Shown piece after piece: positions 52,698-61,749 of a stretch of 64,000 nucleotides of DNA. The number at the start of each line of letters is the position of its first letter. Positions within the stretch are counted from its first letter, which is position 1. A program made the translations under genes and the position numbers. The stretch covers positions 5,704,001-5,768,000 of the forward strand of contig NZ_CP150235.1 of assembly GCF_037974355.1 (NCBI RefSeq). The letters are read 5' to 3'. Under the pieces are notes generated by a model. The model ran no database searches and was not told where the DNA came from. It worked only from the letters and a program-made list of their open reading frames with translations. The DNA comes from Paenibacillus sp. FSL R5-0517. GTDB taxonomy: Bacteria > Bacillota > Bacilli > Paenibacillales > Paenibacillaceae.

Positions 52698-53768
52698 GTG
52701 CAACAACGCTTGACCTCCAGGCATACGTACCGATTTTGGATCAAAACCTTACTTGCAGGTACGCTGCTTCTCCCATGTTTATCTGTTGACGTCTACAGTG
52801 AACCTGTCGGGGCTACTCCGAAACCACAGGCCACCGAGTTAAAACCCGCAGAAATTTTCGCTGCACGTCGCCATTTATATGAGACCATCGGTCAGATGAC
52901 TCAGATTCCCTGGTATAGGCTAGCCGCAATTGATCAGTATGAACGAACAATTACTCGCGCACATCCAAAGGATCGCAAGCATCCGGAGCGGCTTACAGGT
53001 ATTTTCATGACTCCTCCGGCCTGGAGAGGATGGCTAAATCCTGATGAGACGGATCAACATCCGGAATCCATTCTTTTTTTCAAAGGATATGGACGTGACG
53101 GTTCAGGAGACGGTATAGCGGATGCTAACAATGATCAGGATGTGCTGTACAGCATGGCTTCGGTCATTCAGGGTTACGGAAACAAGCAAGAGGACTTCAA
53201 CATCGCCCTGTGGGAATATTATCACAACTCCCGTGCTGTGCAACGGATACAGCAATTCGCGAAGTTATATGAGCATTTTGACAATCTGGATCTGTTTGGA
53301 CACGCCTTCCCGGTTCCGCTCGGAACCAATTACTCCTATCGCAGCACCTGGGGGACAAAACGAAGCTGGGGCGGTTATCGCATTCATGAGGGAACGGATA
53401 TCTTCGCTCCACATGGTCTGCCAGTGCGCAGCACCTGTTATGGGGTCGTGGAGATCAAAGGCTGGAATCCGTTTGGAGGCTGGCGCATCGGTATCCGGGA
53501 TTTGAACAATCATTATCACTATTACGCCCATCTCTCGGGTTTTGACAAAAGTGCACGCATCGGTGAAGTTGTTATACCTGGTCAGGTTGTGGGTTGGGTT
53601 GGCAGTTCGGGTTACGGTAAACCTGGGACACAGGGCAAATTCCCTCCACATCTGCACTATGGGATCTATCGCGACAGTGGACTGCACGAATGGTCGTTCG
53701 ACCCTTATCCACAGCTCAAACATTGGGAACAGGAAGAACGCAAACAAAAGAACAAGAAAAGCAAGTGA
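52698..53768 (+). CDS. lytH: M23 metallopeptidase, LytH/YunA-like
   Basis: The protein of about 356 residues has an N-terminal signal or anchor helix (LLAGTLLLPCLSV) and a hydrophilic middle region. The C-terminal LytM-type M23 domain has zinc ligands H-x3-D in YRIHEGTDIFAPHG and H-x-H in PPHLHYGIY. In Bacillus, LytH is a mother-cell enzyme that cuts L-Ala-D-Glu bonds to shape spore cortex, and it lies beside lipA and yunB as here. GTG at 52698 has AAAGGGG ten bases upstream. Confidence 0.87.
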   Translation: MQQRLTSRHTYRFWIKTLLAGTLLLPCLSVDVYSEPVGATPKPQATELKPAEIFAARRHLYETIGQMTQIPWYRLAAIDQYERTITRAHPKDRKHPERLTGIFMTPPAWRGWLNPDETDQHPESILFFKGYGRDGSGDGIADANNDQDVLYSMASVIQGYGNKQEDFNIALWEYYHNSRAVQRIQQFAKLYEHFDNLDLFGHAFPVPLGTNYSYRSTWGTKRSWGGYRIHEGTDIFAPHGLPVRSTCYGVVEIKGWNPFGGWRIGIRDLNNHYHYYAHLSGFDKSARIGEVVIPGQVVGWVGSSGYGKPGTQGKFPPHLHYGIYRDSGLHEWSFDPYPQLKHWEQEERKQKNKKSK

Positions 53769-53824
53769 GACGAGCATATGTCAATATAAGCGTTTCCGCT
53801 CGGAGTACGATGAACATTCGAAAT

Positions 53825-53853
53825 AGGGACCTCTTCAATAGAGGCCCCTTTTC
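53825..53853 (+). terminator. terminator of lytH
   Basis: AGGGACCTCT and AGAGGCCCCT form a 10-bp stem with one mismatch, followed by TTTTCTC. Confidence 0.8.
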
Positions 53854-53894
53854 TCATTTTGTACTTAAAGTCTTTTACTAAAAATTAGTCTGTA

Positions 53895-54776
53895 TTACGG
53901 GTGCGCGCCCTTGTTAGACTGTACGCCCCCATTCACATCAGGCAGATCATCCGGTTCAAATTGTTCAAGTTCGTTCCCTTGCAAAGGGTCTGACGGTGTC
54001 TGTTGCTGGTTCTGGCTAGGGGGATTCGCAGTCACTCCATTACCGCTTGATACACCCGTATGGCCTGATGGCAGCGCAATAGCTGGGGCATTACTTCCGT
54101 TACTGCCTACCGGCTTGCCCTGATTATCGTAATAATACATCGGCACATCCCCGACAACCAGCAGGTAGGAGATCGGGATTTCCGTATCGACCGTTTCGGG
54201 CTCCATGTCGAAGGGCACCACGACGGCGACCTCAGCAATGATGTGAATGTACACTTCCACCAAAATCATGTTAATCCCCGCATTTTGCTGACGGGTGTTG
54301 AGGTCCACTTTGACAGCGCCTTGGGGCTCAATACGAACCGGTATACTCGGGCCAAATGAAGCCATCACCGGACTTCCCAGCGCCTGCCCCAGCGGGATTT
54401 TTTCTTTTAACATGTGTACATTCTGCAGCGTGGATTGCACAATATTCATTGTACTTGCGGTGATTCGCATATGCTCATTGTAGTTCAGCATGAAACCGGA
54501 CACTTTCCCGGCGGTATCCGTCTTCCAGTCAATCAATCCTTCGTTGGTTTTGCCATCTGCAACCTGTGCTGTAATCGCCTTGTTGATCGCTTCGGTCGCA
54601 ATCTGCTTCACTCTGATCTTGGCCAAGTGCATGATGGGGGGCTTCATTTTTTTATCCACATAAGCAAAGCCCTGCATCAAACAAAACGCAGTGACCAATA
54701 AAATGATCAACCACATTTTGCGCTTGCCGCTTGGCGGCTTACGGCGTTTCCGGCTTCGCCATTTTCTTCTCATCAT
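53895..54776 (-). CDS. yunB: sporulation protein YunB
   Basis: The 293-residue protein has a very basic N terminus, one membrane span (MWLIILLVTAFCLMQGFAYV) and the YunB domain (IKVRQIATEAIN-like IRVKQIATEAINKAIT, PLGQALGSPVMASFGPSIPV). YunB is a sigma-E protein needed for proper spore formation in Bacillus. The last 60 residues form a low-complexity G/S/N/P/Q tail that is longer than in Bacillus YunB. ATG at 54776 has GGGGAGGGACACTTCG upstream. Confidence 0.9.
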   Translation of the reverse strand: MMRRKWRSRKRRKPPSGKRKMWLIILLVTAFCLMQGFAYVDKKMKPPIMHLAKIRVKQIATEAINKAITAQVADGKTNEGLIDWKTDTAGKVSGFMLNYNEHMRITASTMNIVQSTLQNVHMLKEKIPLGQALGSPVMASFGPSIPVRIEPQGAVKVDLNTRQQNAGINMILVEVYIHIIAEVAVVVPFDMEPETVDTEIPISYLLVVGDVPMYYYDNQGKPVGSNGSNAPAIALPSGHTGVSSGNGVTANPPSQNQQQTPSDPLQGNELEQFEPDDLPDVNGGVQSNKGAHP

Positions 54777-54959
54777 CGAAGTGTCCCTCCCCTGCGGGAT
54801 GAGCTATAGGCTATAGTTAACCTTATGCACCGTTGTCCTGAAAAAGAAGGACAGTACGTGGACACTGGACAGAAAGTAACAACAACATTAAAGGGACAAG
54901 TACTGTACTTCTTATTGGCTAAGCCTAACCGGAAATCGGAAACTACGTAAACCGAGATA

Positions 54960-55006
54960 AAAAAAACCTTTCGTCCGCAGATTCCTCTGCAAAGCGAAAG
55001 GTTTTA
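54960..55006 (-). terminator. terminator of the transaldolase gene
   Basis: AAAACCTTTCG and CGAAAGGTTTT form an 11-bp stem with an inner GCAGA/TCTGC pairing, followed by eight T on the minus strand. Confidence 0.9.
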
Positions 55007-55044
55007 TGTTCAGACCGCCCAAAGACTTGGGCACTGGTAGCCAT

Positions 55045-55689
55045 TTATTTCGGTACAGATTCCCAGTCTTTCAGGAAACGTTCAATCCCGCTGTCCGTCA
55101 GTGGGTGCTTCCAAAGTGTCGGCAGAAGCGAACCTGGAATGGTGGCAATGTGCGCACCGGAAAGGGCTGCATCTTCGACGTGTTTGATATTGCGAATGCT
55201 TGCTGCGATAATCTCGGAAGGCAGATCATACATGTCCAGAATAAGACGCAGATCACGAATCAGTTTCATGCCATCCACCGCAATATCATCCAGACGCCCA
55301 ACGAATGGACTGATGTAGGTTGCACCAGCTTTCGCTGCCATCAGGCCCTGTGCTGCGGAGAAGATCAGCGTGACATTGGTTTTAATCCCTTTTTGCGTTA
55401 ACTCATGACAAGCATACAGCCCATCTTCGGTCATCGGCAGTTTAATAACTACATTCGGTGCCCATTCTGCAATTTCATAAGCTTCCTTCAACATATCCTC
55501 GGCTTTGAGACCGATAACTTCAGCACTGACCGGGCCTTTAACAACGCCACAGATCTCCTGAATGACTTCTTTAAATACGCGACCTTCTTTGGCAATCAAA
55601 GACGGGTTAGTAGTGACTCCATCCACCAGACCCAGACGCTCGATCCGTTTGATTTCTTCCACATTCCCTGTATCCAAGAAAAATTTCAT
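55045..55689 (-). CDS. tal: transaldolase (small TalC/Fsa type)
   Basis: The 214-residue protein is a short-form transaldolase with the Schiff-base lysine in NVVIKLPMTEDG and signature segments DGVTTNPSLIAKEG and ATYISPFVGRLDD. It interconverts sugar phosphates in the non-oxidative pentose phosphate pathway; fructose-6-phosphate aldolase activity is the alternative in this subfamily. It lies just downstream of gnd on the same strand, with zwf further upstream, giving a pentose-phosphate cluster. Confidence 0.93.
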   Translation of the reverse strand: MKFFLDTGNVEEIKRIERLGLVDGVTTNPSLIAKEGRVFKEVIQEICGVVKGPVSAEVIGLKAEDMLKEAYEIAEWAPNVVIKLPMTEDGLYACHELTQKGIKTNVTLIFSAAQGLMAAKAGATYISPFVGRLDDIAVDGMKLIRDLRLILDMYDLPSEIIAASIRNIKHVEDAALSGAHIATIPGSLLPTLWKHPLTDSGIERFLKDWESVPK

Positions 55690-55775
55690 GATATGTTCCC
55701 TCCACTTGATGAATTCGTAAACACGATATAAGTTATTACCCGATGTCCATCATATGTTAACAGTTATATATAAAA

Positions 55776-56669
55776 TTATTTTTTCTCTACAGCGTGACCG
55801 CCAAATTCATTACGCAATGCCGCTACCACTTTACCTGTAAATGTGTCTGTCTCCAGGGAACGATAACGCATCAGCAAGGACAAAGCGATTACCGGTGTAG
55901 CGGTTTGAAGGTCAAATGCCGTTTCTACCGTCCAACGTCCTTCACCGGAAGAGTGCATTACGCCTTTAATTTCATCGAGGTTTGCATCTTTGGAGAAGGC
56001 ACGTTCTGTCAGCTCCATCAACCAAGAGCGGATAACAGAACCGTTGTTCCATACGCGTGCTACTTGTTCGAAGTCGAAATCAAATCCACTTTTCTCCAAT
56101 ACGTCAAAACCTTCACCGATGGATGCCATCATACCGTACTCGATACCATTGTGGACCATTTTCAGGAAGTGACCGCTGCCCGCTTTACCAGCATACAGGT
56201 AGCCGTTCTCTACGGAAGTATCTTTGAATGCCGGCTCAACGATAGCCCAAGCTTCAGGGTCTCCACCGATCATATAACATGCTCCATTACGTGCGCCTTC
56301 CATACCGCCAGATGTACCTGCATCCATGTAGTGAATGCCTTTGGTTTTCATCTCTTCGTAGCGACGGATGGATTCTTTGTAGTGGGAGTTACCCGCTTCA
56401 ATAATGATGTCGCCTTTGGACAACAACGGGCTAACTTCAGCCAATACAGCATCTACCACGTTGTGAGGAACCATGATCCACAATACACGTGGGGATTCGA
56501 GCGAAGCCACCATCTCTGCGTATGAAGATACGCCTGTAGCGCCGTATTCTTTCATTTCATTTACTGCTTCAGCGTTCAGGTCAAAAGCAACCACTTCATG
56601 TTTGTGATCAATCAAGTTTCTGCCCAGGTTCAATCCCATTTTTCCTAATCCGACTAGTCCAAGTTTCAT
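55776..56669 (-). CDS. gnd: 6-phosphogluconate dehydrogenase, short (GndA/YqeC-like) form
   Basis: The 297-residue enzyme decarboxylates 6-phosphogluconate to ribulose-5-phosphate. The N-terminal Rossmann motif is GLVGLGKMGLNLGRNL, followed by IIIEAGNSHYKES, DAGTSGGMEGARNG and the catalytic lysine in HFLKMVHNGIEYGMM. At about 300 residues it is the short form, which often prefers NAD, rather than the 470-residue NADP enzyme. It is separated from zwf by a 540-bp gap holding a structured repeat. Confidence 0.93.
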   Translation of the reverse strand: MKLGLVGLGKMGLNLGRNLIDHKHEVVAFDLNAEAVNEMKEYGATGVSSYAEMVASLESPRVLWIMVPHNVVDAVLAEVSPLLSKGDIIIEAGNSHYKESIRRYEEMKTKGIHYMDAGTSGGMEGARNGACYMIGGDPEAWAIVEPAFKDTSVENGYLYAGKAGSGHFLKMVHNGIEYGMMASIGEGFDVLEKSGFDFDFEQVARVWNNGSVIRSWLMELTERAFSKDANLDEIKGVMHSSGEGRWTVETAFDLQTATPVIALSLLMRYRSLETDTFTGKVVAALRNEFGGHAVEKK

Positions 56670-56748
56670 TTTAAAATCCTCCTGTTATGAACAATGTTTA
56701 AATTTTATTTGCGCTCAAAATTAAAAATAAGTGCCTAACGTTTGGTGA

Positions 56749-56888
56749 TGTAACCGTTCCGGTCACAAATCGTTCTTTTGATCGCTGTTATCCCCAGATT
56801 TTTTTGAATCTCCTAATATAGGAGAAAATCCGGGGATAAAGGCGAACGCTTCGCTTCTTCAGAATCGATTTCGTGCCCTACACTACAT
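56749..56888 (+). repeat. intergenic structured repeat, full copy
   Basis: The order is GTAACCGTTCCGG, AATCGTTC, GATCGCTG, a long hairpin (TTATCCCCAGATTTT pairing with AAAATCCGGGGATAA, with inner TCTCC/GGAGA), AAGGCGAACGCTTCG, CTTCTTCAGAATCGATTTCG and CACTAC. It matches the minus-strand element at 37601-37733 and the hairpin-less copy at 25293-25346. It lies between gnd and zwf. The rest of 56889-57208 shows only a small hairpin. Confidence 0.75.
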
Positions 56889-56952
56889 TCTCAGCGTTCA
56901 AAGCCAACCCATTTTCAAAACTGAACCGCTAATCTATATTTAAAAATTTTCA

Positions 56953-56980
56953 CGGCCTTCCGGTCACATAACCGGAAGGG
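56953..56980 (-). terminator. possible terminator of zwf
   Basis: CCTTCCGGT and ACCGGAAGG form a 9-bp perfect stem. On the minus strand a T-rich stretch (TTTTTAAATAT) follows only after nine bases, so termination may be weak. Confidence 0.5.
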
Positions 56981-57208
56981 CTTATGCAAAATTGGAACGG
57001 TATAATTCATAATAAATACTTCATATATATCAGCATTTTGCTTCATCAATCAGTTCGCTCCAAGCACAAACGCTCTAGGTGAATAGAAGCTTGTCGTTCT
57101 ACATTATGCTAACTTGGAAGACGCATTTGGATTGTGCAAAATGTATGTTCATTCGTGAGCAGAGCGGATTATACCGCCCCTATCTCTGCGCTCACTTCTT
57201 CGTTTCAC

Positions 57209-58663
57209 TTACCACCAACGGAAGCCATCTGCTGCTGTCAGGCGATCTGCTGACTCTGGTCCATGCGAACCTGCACTGTACGTATCCAGTGGCACGCTGC
57301 CGGCTTCGAATGCTTCTTGAATCGGTTGAACCCACTGCCATGCCAGCTCCACTTCGTTCCAGTGAGCGAAGAAGGTGGAATCACCACGCATAGCGTCAAA
57401 GATCAGATTCTCATACGCTTCAGGGATGTTACGTTTGCCGGAGTTGAAGGTCATATGCATCGGCTCCACTTCACCATGGTTCAATGGATTCTTCGCATTT
57501 AATTGAAGGGAAATACTTTCTCCCGGACCAATTTCAATCGTAAGCAGGTTAGGTTCCGTTGTATTCTCGGATTCATGACCTGTTTTGAGTGGCGATTTGA
57601 ATTCAACAACGATTCTCGTGGATTTCTCAGCCAGGCGTTTACCTGTACGGATATAAAATGGAACCTCGCTCCAGAATGGATCATCGATCCACAATCTTGC
57701 GGCAACATAGGTCTCGTTCTGAGATCCGGCAGGAATGCCAGGCTCGTCCAGATATCCAACTACCGATGCACCTTGCAGCTCGCCTGCTGCATATTGTGCA
57801 CGAACAACTTCAGAAGCAATATTTTCTTTCGTCAAAGGACGAAGCGCTTCAGCAATTTTTTGCTTTTTGAATTGAATTTCTTCCGGTGTGCAACGTTTTG
57901 GCAAATGCAAACCAATCATCATCAGCAACTGGAGCATATGGTTTTGGAACATGTCACGAAGCGCACCACTTTGATCGTAATACGCGGCACGTTCTTCAAC
58001 GCCCACCGTCTCACTTGCCGTGATCTGTACATTGGCAATATAACGGTTGGACCACAACGCCTGAATTACCGGATTCGCGTATGTGAGCGTCTCAATATTT
58101 TGAACCATCGGTTTACCAAGGAAATGGTCAATGCGATAGATCTCTTCTTCCGCAAAGGTATTGCTCAATTTCTCGTTCAGATCACGAGCCGATTGCAGAT
58201 CGTGTCCGAAAGGTTTTTCGATAATCAGTTTCTTCCAGCCTTTGGTGTTACCCAAGCCACTTTCTTGAATATTCAATGCGATCGGCTCAAAGAATTCCGG
58301 TGCCACCGACATGTAGAACATGCGATTTTCGGGAATGTTAAGCTCTTGTTCACGCTGTTGAACGAGTTCCAACAATTTGGTGTAATCTTCAAGCTTCGTA
58401 TTATTTAAAGAACAATAACGGAAAGCGCCAATGAAATCACGAACCTGAGATGCTTCTTCAGGGGTCTGACGAGAGAATTCATGAAGTGACTTTTCTACAT
58501 TTGCCTGAAAGTCCGCATCCGACAATTCACGCCGTCCCAATCCGATAACGGAGAAGGATTTCGGCATTTTCTGATCCATGTACAAGTTATATAATGCAGG
58601 GTAAATCTTACGTTTGGCTAAATCGCCTGTTGCCCCGAACAGGACAAATGTCATTGCATCCAT
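57209..58663 (-). CDS. zwf: glucose-6-phosphate 1-dehydrogenase
   Basis: The 484-residue enzyme makes 6-phosphogluconolactone and NADPH. The cofactor motif is VLFGATGDLAKRKIYP, the substrate-binding site is RIDHFLGKPMVQN with the catalytic His region, and EKPFGHD is intact. The length is normal for Bacillales. It is divergent from the HxlR-type regulator gene. The frame start at 58663 is supported by GGAGGCACTCCA about ten bases upstream. Confidence 0.96.
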   Translation of the reverse strand: MDAMTFVLFGATGDLAKRKIYPALYNLYMDQKMPKSFSVIGLGRRELSDADFQANVEKSLHEFSRQTPEEASQVRDFIGAFRYCSLNNTKLEDYTKLLELVQQREQELNIPENRMFYMSVAPEFFEPIALNIQESGLGNTKGWKKLIIEKPFGHDLQSARDLNEKLSNTFAEEEIYRIDHFLGKPMVQNIETLTYANPVIQALWSNRYIANVQITASETVGVEERAAYYDQSGALRDMFQNHMLQLLMMIGLHLPKRCTPEEIQFKKQKIAEALRPLTKENIASEVVRAQYAAGELQGASVVGYLDEPGIPAGSQNETYVAARLWIDDPFWSEVPFYIRTGKRLAEKSTRIVVEFKSPLKTGHESENTTEPNLLTIEIGPGESISLQLNAKNPLNHGEVEPMHMTFNSGKRNIPEAYENLIFDAMRGDSTFFAHWNEVELAWQWVQPIQEAFEAGSVPLDTYSAGSHGPESADRLTAADGFRWW

Positions 58664-58942
58664 TGGAGTGCCTCCTGTGATCTGTGCAGTATAGTATATG
58701 ATGTTGCAAAATGTTCAAATCCAAGCATGACAAAAGACGGAATAAGTGGGTGTCGTCCCCGCCTTGCCTCCGTTTATATAACACACCTGAATTTAACCAT
58801 GGAACATTCCTTCTCTCCACAACCTGTATTTAGGTTATAAATTGTAACCTTTTGAATTAACGTTACCCATATTACACCTGTCGTCACAATTCGTCAATAA
58901 TCGTGTCGAAACTGTGAACTCCAGTGTTTATAGGCTTTTTAT

Positions 58943-58970
58943 TTGATGATAACGCTTTATGTGGTAAGAT
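58943..58970 (+). promoter_or_regulatory. candidate upstream promoter of the HxlR gene
   Basis: TTGATG (58943-58948) and TAAGAT (58965-58970) are 16 bp apart in the zwf-HxlR divergent region. Confidence 0.5.
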
Positions 58971-59010
58971 TAATAACAATTGGTATGTGACATTTTACAC
59001 ATATGGCCTG

Positions 59011-59038
59011 TGGACAAGTGGGTTACAATAAGTATACT
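59011..59038 (+). promoter_or_regulatory. candidate proximal promoter of the HxlR gene
   Basis: TGGACA (59011-59016) and TATACT (59033-59038) are 16 bp apart, 40 bp before the start codon. Confidence 0.55.
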
Positions 59039-59078
59039 AATGATATTACAGGCAATACTAAATCAAAGGAGTACAATC

Positions 59079-59399
59079 ATGAGCGATGATGAGAATGCCA
59101 AGCAAATATGCACAAAAGTGGAACAATCTTATCAGATCATTGGTCGAAAATGGGTAGCCCTCATTATTCATGCATTGATGGAGGAGCCCAAACGCTTCAG
59201 TGAGATTCACGCTTATATCCCTGACTTGAGCAAACGTGTTTTAAATGAGCGAATGAAGGAATTGGAGGAAGAAGGACTTGTGGTTCGCCATGTGGTCACT
59301 GAACGTCCAGTTCGGACTGAATATATGTTGTCACGAAAAGGCACGGAACTGGGGAGAGCACTAAGCGCTGTGGAACGTTGGGCTGATAAGTGGCTATAA
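59079..59399 (+). CDS. HxlR-family winged-helix regulator
   Basis: The 106-residue protein has the HxlR (DUF24) layout: an N-terminal cysteine (AKQICTKVEQSYQIIGRKW), a helix-turn-helix (LSKRVLNERMKELEEEGLVV) and a wing with RTEYMLSRKG. In related regulators such as HypR and YodB a conserved N-terminal cysteine senses electrophiles or oxidants. ATG at 59079 follows AAAGGAGTACAATC. It is divergent from zwf, which it could control. Confidence 0.9.
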   Translation: MSDDENAKQICTKVEQSYQIIGRKWVALIIHALMEEPKRFSEIHAYIPDLSKRVLNERMKELEEEGLVVRHVVTERPVRTEYMLSRKGTELGRALSAVERWADKWL

Positions 59400-59537
59400 C
59401 CTTTTGATGAAGCCTTATTATATTAATTTAAATTTTAAATAATAATGGTGCACAGTAAGATAACGTAATAACGTCATTTCAAAAATATGAATGGATAAAA
59501 TTATTGTATTTTTAGAACAGGAAGATGTCTCAGACCT

Positions 59538-59586
59538 AAAAAAGATGCCCATCCTCACTTTTTTTTGTGAGAAGGCATCTTTTTCA
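59538..59586. terminator. bidirectional terminator between HxlR and Gfo/Idh genes
   Basis: AAAAAGATGCC/GGCATCTTTTT outer and CTCAC/GTGAG inner arms form a long stem with T runs on both strands. Confidence 0.9.
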
Positions 59587-59595
59587 CATAAAATA

Positions 59596-60753
59596 CTACG
59601 AATCCATCTTGCTACCCAGCGTAATACTCGAATCCTCGAAGTTCTCCACCGTCGTCTTTTTTTCATAAAAGTGTACAGCATGTTGCATAATTCCTTCTCT
59701 TGTGTAAAATGCGTCTTCCGCCCCTAGTGGAAAAACAACCTTTTCTCCCGTACTAGCCGATTTGTAGATGCCTACAATCAGTTCAAGTGTATTCCGACCA
59801 CTTTGACCATCCACCAGAAGGGGTGATCCTGTCTCAATCGCGTTTAACACATTCTCCACTTGCCCAGCGTGACCGACATGAGTCACATCCGGCAATTCGT
59901 CAACAAGCTTCTGAATCTGTTGTTCCAACTCTCGATTGGGTTCCGGAAATCCGTTATTCCGTGCGGTAGAAGCAACCACTTTCCAAGGTGCCGATACACG
60001 GGCTTCTTTACCCTGAAAAATTAACTGCTGTTCCTCTCCGTGATGTACAACGGAACTGGTAATCATGCCAAGCGCCCCTTCCTGAAAGCGCAGCATCGCC
60101 ATGGATATATCCTCAACTTCGGCATTGTCATGTGCCGTATTCGCCATCATGGCCTGCAATTCCACCGGAGGTCCCATCATCCATAACATCGCATCAATAT
60201 GATGTACCGCATGACTAAGGGTACAGCCTCCGCCTTCTTTTTCCCATGTCCCGCGCCACCACAGATCATAGTAATTGTGGCCCCGCCACCAGAATGAATC
60301 AACCTGCACATGTACAATAGGCCCCATCCGTTTACTGTCCAGCACACCTTTTAACTTCATCATCGGTGTCGTAAATCGATTCTGTGCTACTACGGATAGT
60401 AATTTGCCACTTTCTTGCGCTACTTTCAGCATCAGATCCGCTTCCTCCAGGGAAGAAGCCATCGGTTTTTCTACCAATGCATGTGCACCTGCTTGCATGA
60501 AATCACACGCAATTGAAGCATGCGTATACGGCGGCGTACAGACGGATACCAGATCAATATTTTGCGCAAATAGCTCTGTGTAATCCGTAAAAGCTTGTGC
60601 TCCTTCCAGTCCATATTCGTTAATTCGCTTCTGTGCCTTATCCACGTACATGTCCACCACCGCAACAATCTGACATCGCTCAGGGAATGCCAAATATGCT
60701 GAGATATGCGCTCCACTAATTGCTCCTGCTCCGATAATCGCCACTCTTAACAT
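59596..60753 (-). CDS. Gfo/Idh/MocA-family oxidoreductase
   Basis: The 385-residue NAD(P)-dependent sugar oxidoreductase has the N-terminal Rossmann motif VAIIGAGAISGAHISAY and the E-K-P motif in HALVEKPMASSLEEA. The downstream catalytic region is GGCTLSHAVHHIDAMLWMMG, with histidines characteristic of the family. It probably oxidises or epimerises a sugar or inositol. It is divergent from an AraC-type regulator with a cupin sensor domain, so the pair likely forms a sugar-induced unit. Confidence 0.9.
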   Translation of the reverse strand: MLRVAIIGAGAISGAHISAYLAFPERCQIVAVVDMYVDKAQKRINEYGLEGAQAFTDYTELFAQNIDLVSVCTPPYTHASIACDFMQAGAHALVEKPMASSLEEADLMLKVAQESGKLLSVVAQNRFTTPMMKLKGVLDSKRMGPIVHVQVDSFWWRGHNYYDLWWRGTWEKEGGGCTLSHAVHHIDAMLWMMGPPVELQAMMANTAHDNAEVEDISMAMLRFQEGALGMITSSVVHHGEEQQLIFQGKEARVSAPWKVVASTARNNGFPEPNRELEQQIQKLVDELPDVTHVGHAGQVENVLNAIETGSPLLVDGQSGRNTLELIVGIYKSASTGEKVVFPLGAEDAFYTREGIMQHAVHFYEKKTTVENFEDSSITLGSKMDS

Positions 60754-60792
60754 CGTTATATACCTCCCTTGTTCCCTTCACAATACACAATA

Positions 60793-60807
60793 ATAAAGCG
60801 CTTTTAT
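60793..60807. promoter_or_regulatory. palindrome in the Gfo/AraC divergent region
   Basis: ATAAAGCGCTTTTAT centres on the perfect palindrome AAAGCGCTTT, cre-like but without the outer TG/CA. It lies midway between the divergent starts and may bind CcpA or the local regulator. Confidence 0.45.
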
Positions 60808-60860
60808 GTGTTCATCTTGTGGTAAAATATAACTATCTTGCGCATGATAGGGAGGTATTC

Positions 60861-61739
60861 ATGATGTCCATCATTCTGGGAAACCAATTTGATCTGGCCT
60901 GTCGTCGTCTTACATCTAACACTACGTTTCGCGAAGTGTTCCATGCTCATTCCCAGATGGAAATAACCTATATCCACGAAGGTTATGGGCAGTTAATAAC
61001 CGAAGGTCAGGTTTTTCCCCTTGAACCCGGTATGCTTTTGATTTTTCGACCTTTTCAATTGCACCACTTTCAGATTCAAATATCCAGTCAGCAGCCTTTC
61101 ATCAGAAACGTGCTTATGTTTGAACTCGAAATATTAAAGACACATTGGTCGCATTTTATGACGACTCAGCGTTTCATACATGACCTGCTAGGAGAGCAAT
61201 CTCCGATTCAGCCGATCCGACTTCCTGCCACTTCCCCACTCATTCAACGAATGGAACAATTTGATAAGACCTATCCAGAACTAATGCCTCATGAAGCTGT
61301 GGAGGATACTTGTCTCTTTATACTTGATTCACTTACGCAACTTCGTTACTTATGGAAAGATGTTGTCATTCAAGATCTAAAGGCACATTCTGCATCCAGT
61401 TCAGTAATGCTTCATCCTCATGCCGAAGCCATCATGCAGTGGATTGAACAGCATTACCACGAGCCTTTTCGTTTGGATCATATCGCAGATACACTTCACT
61501 TATCCCCCTATCATCTATCTCATGTATTCAAAAAAGCGACTGGCACCACAATCGTTGCTTATGCCCAAGCTACCCGCATTCGTCATGCGTGTGTGCTGCT
61601 CACCCGTTCCTCACTCACCGTTCCCGAAATCGGTCACCGTGTGGGTATGACGAGTCCCTCCTACTTTTGTAAAGTATTCCGTTCCGTCATAGGGTCCACA
61701 CCGCATCAATATCGGCTGAAGGTACAAGGGAGGAAGTAA
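60861..61739 (+). CDS. AraC-family regulator with cupin sensor domain
   Basis: The protein of about 292 residues has an N-terminal cupin (HAHSQMEITYIHEGYGQLIT, FPLEPGMLLIFRPFQLHHF), the arabinose-binding-like sensor of AraC regulators. The C-terminal AraC helix-turn-helix pair includes LDHIADTLHLSPYHLSHVFK and VPEIGHRVGMTSPSYFCKVF. ATG at 60861 has GGGAGG five bases upstream; the next ATG at 60864 is equally possible. It probably regulates the divergent Gfo/Idh gene. Confidence 0.9.
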   Translation: MMSIILGNQFDLACRRLTSNTTFREVFHAHSQMEITYIHEGYGQLITEGQVFPLEPGMLLIFRPFQLHHFQIQISSQQPFIRNVLMFELEILKTHWSHFMTTQRFIHDLLGEQSPIQPIRLPATSPLIQRMEQFDKTYPELMPHEAVEDTCLFILDSLTQLRYLWKDVVIQDLKAHSASSSVMLHPHAEAIMQWIEQHYHEPFRLDHIADTLHLSPYHLSHVFKKATGTTIVAYAQATRIRHACVLLTRSSLTVPEIGHRVGMTSPSYFCKVFRSVIGSTPHQYRLKVQGRK

Positions 61740-61749
61740 TTCGCGCGAC

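Noticed and set aside
59418..59681. 87-codon minus-strand frame in the HxlR-Gfo gap
   Set aside because: It runs through a bidirectional terminator and the end of the Gfo/Idh gene and has low-complexity composition.
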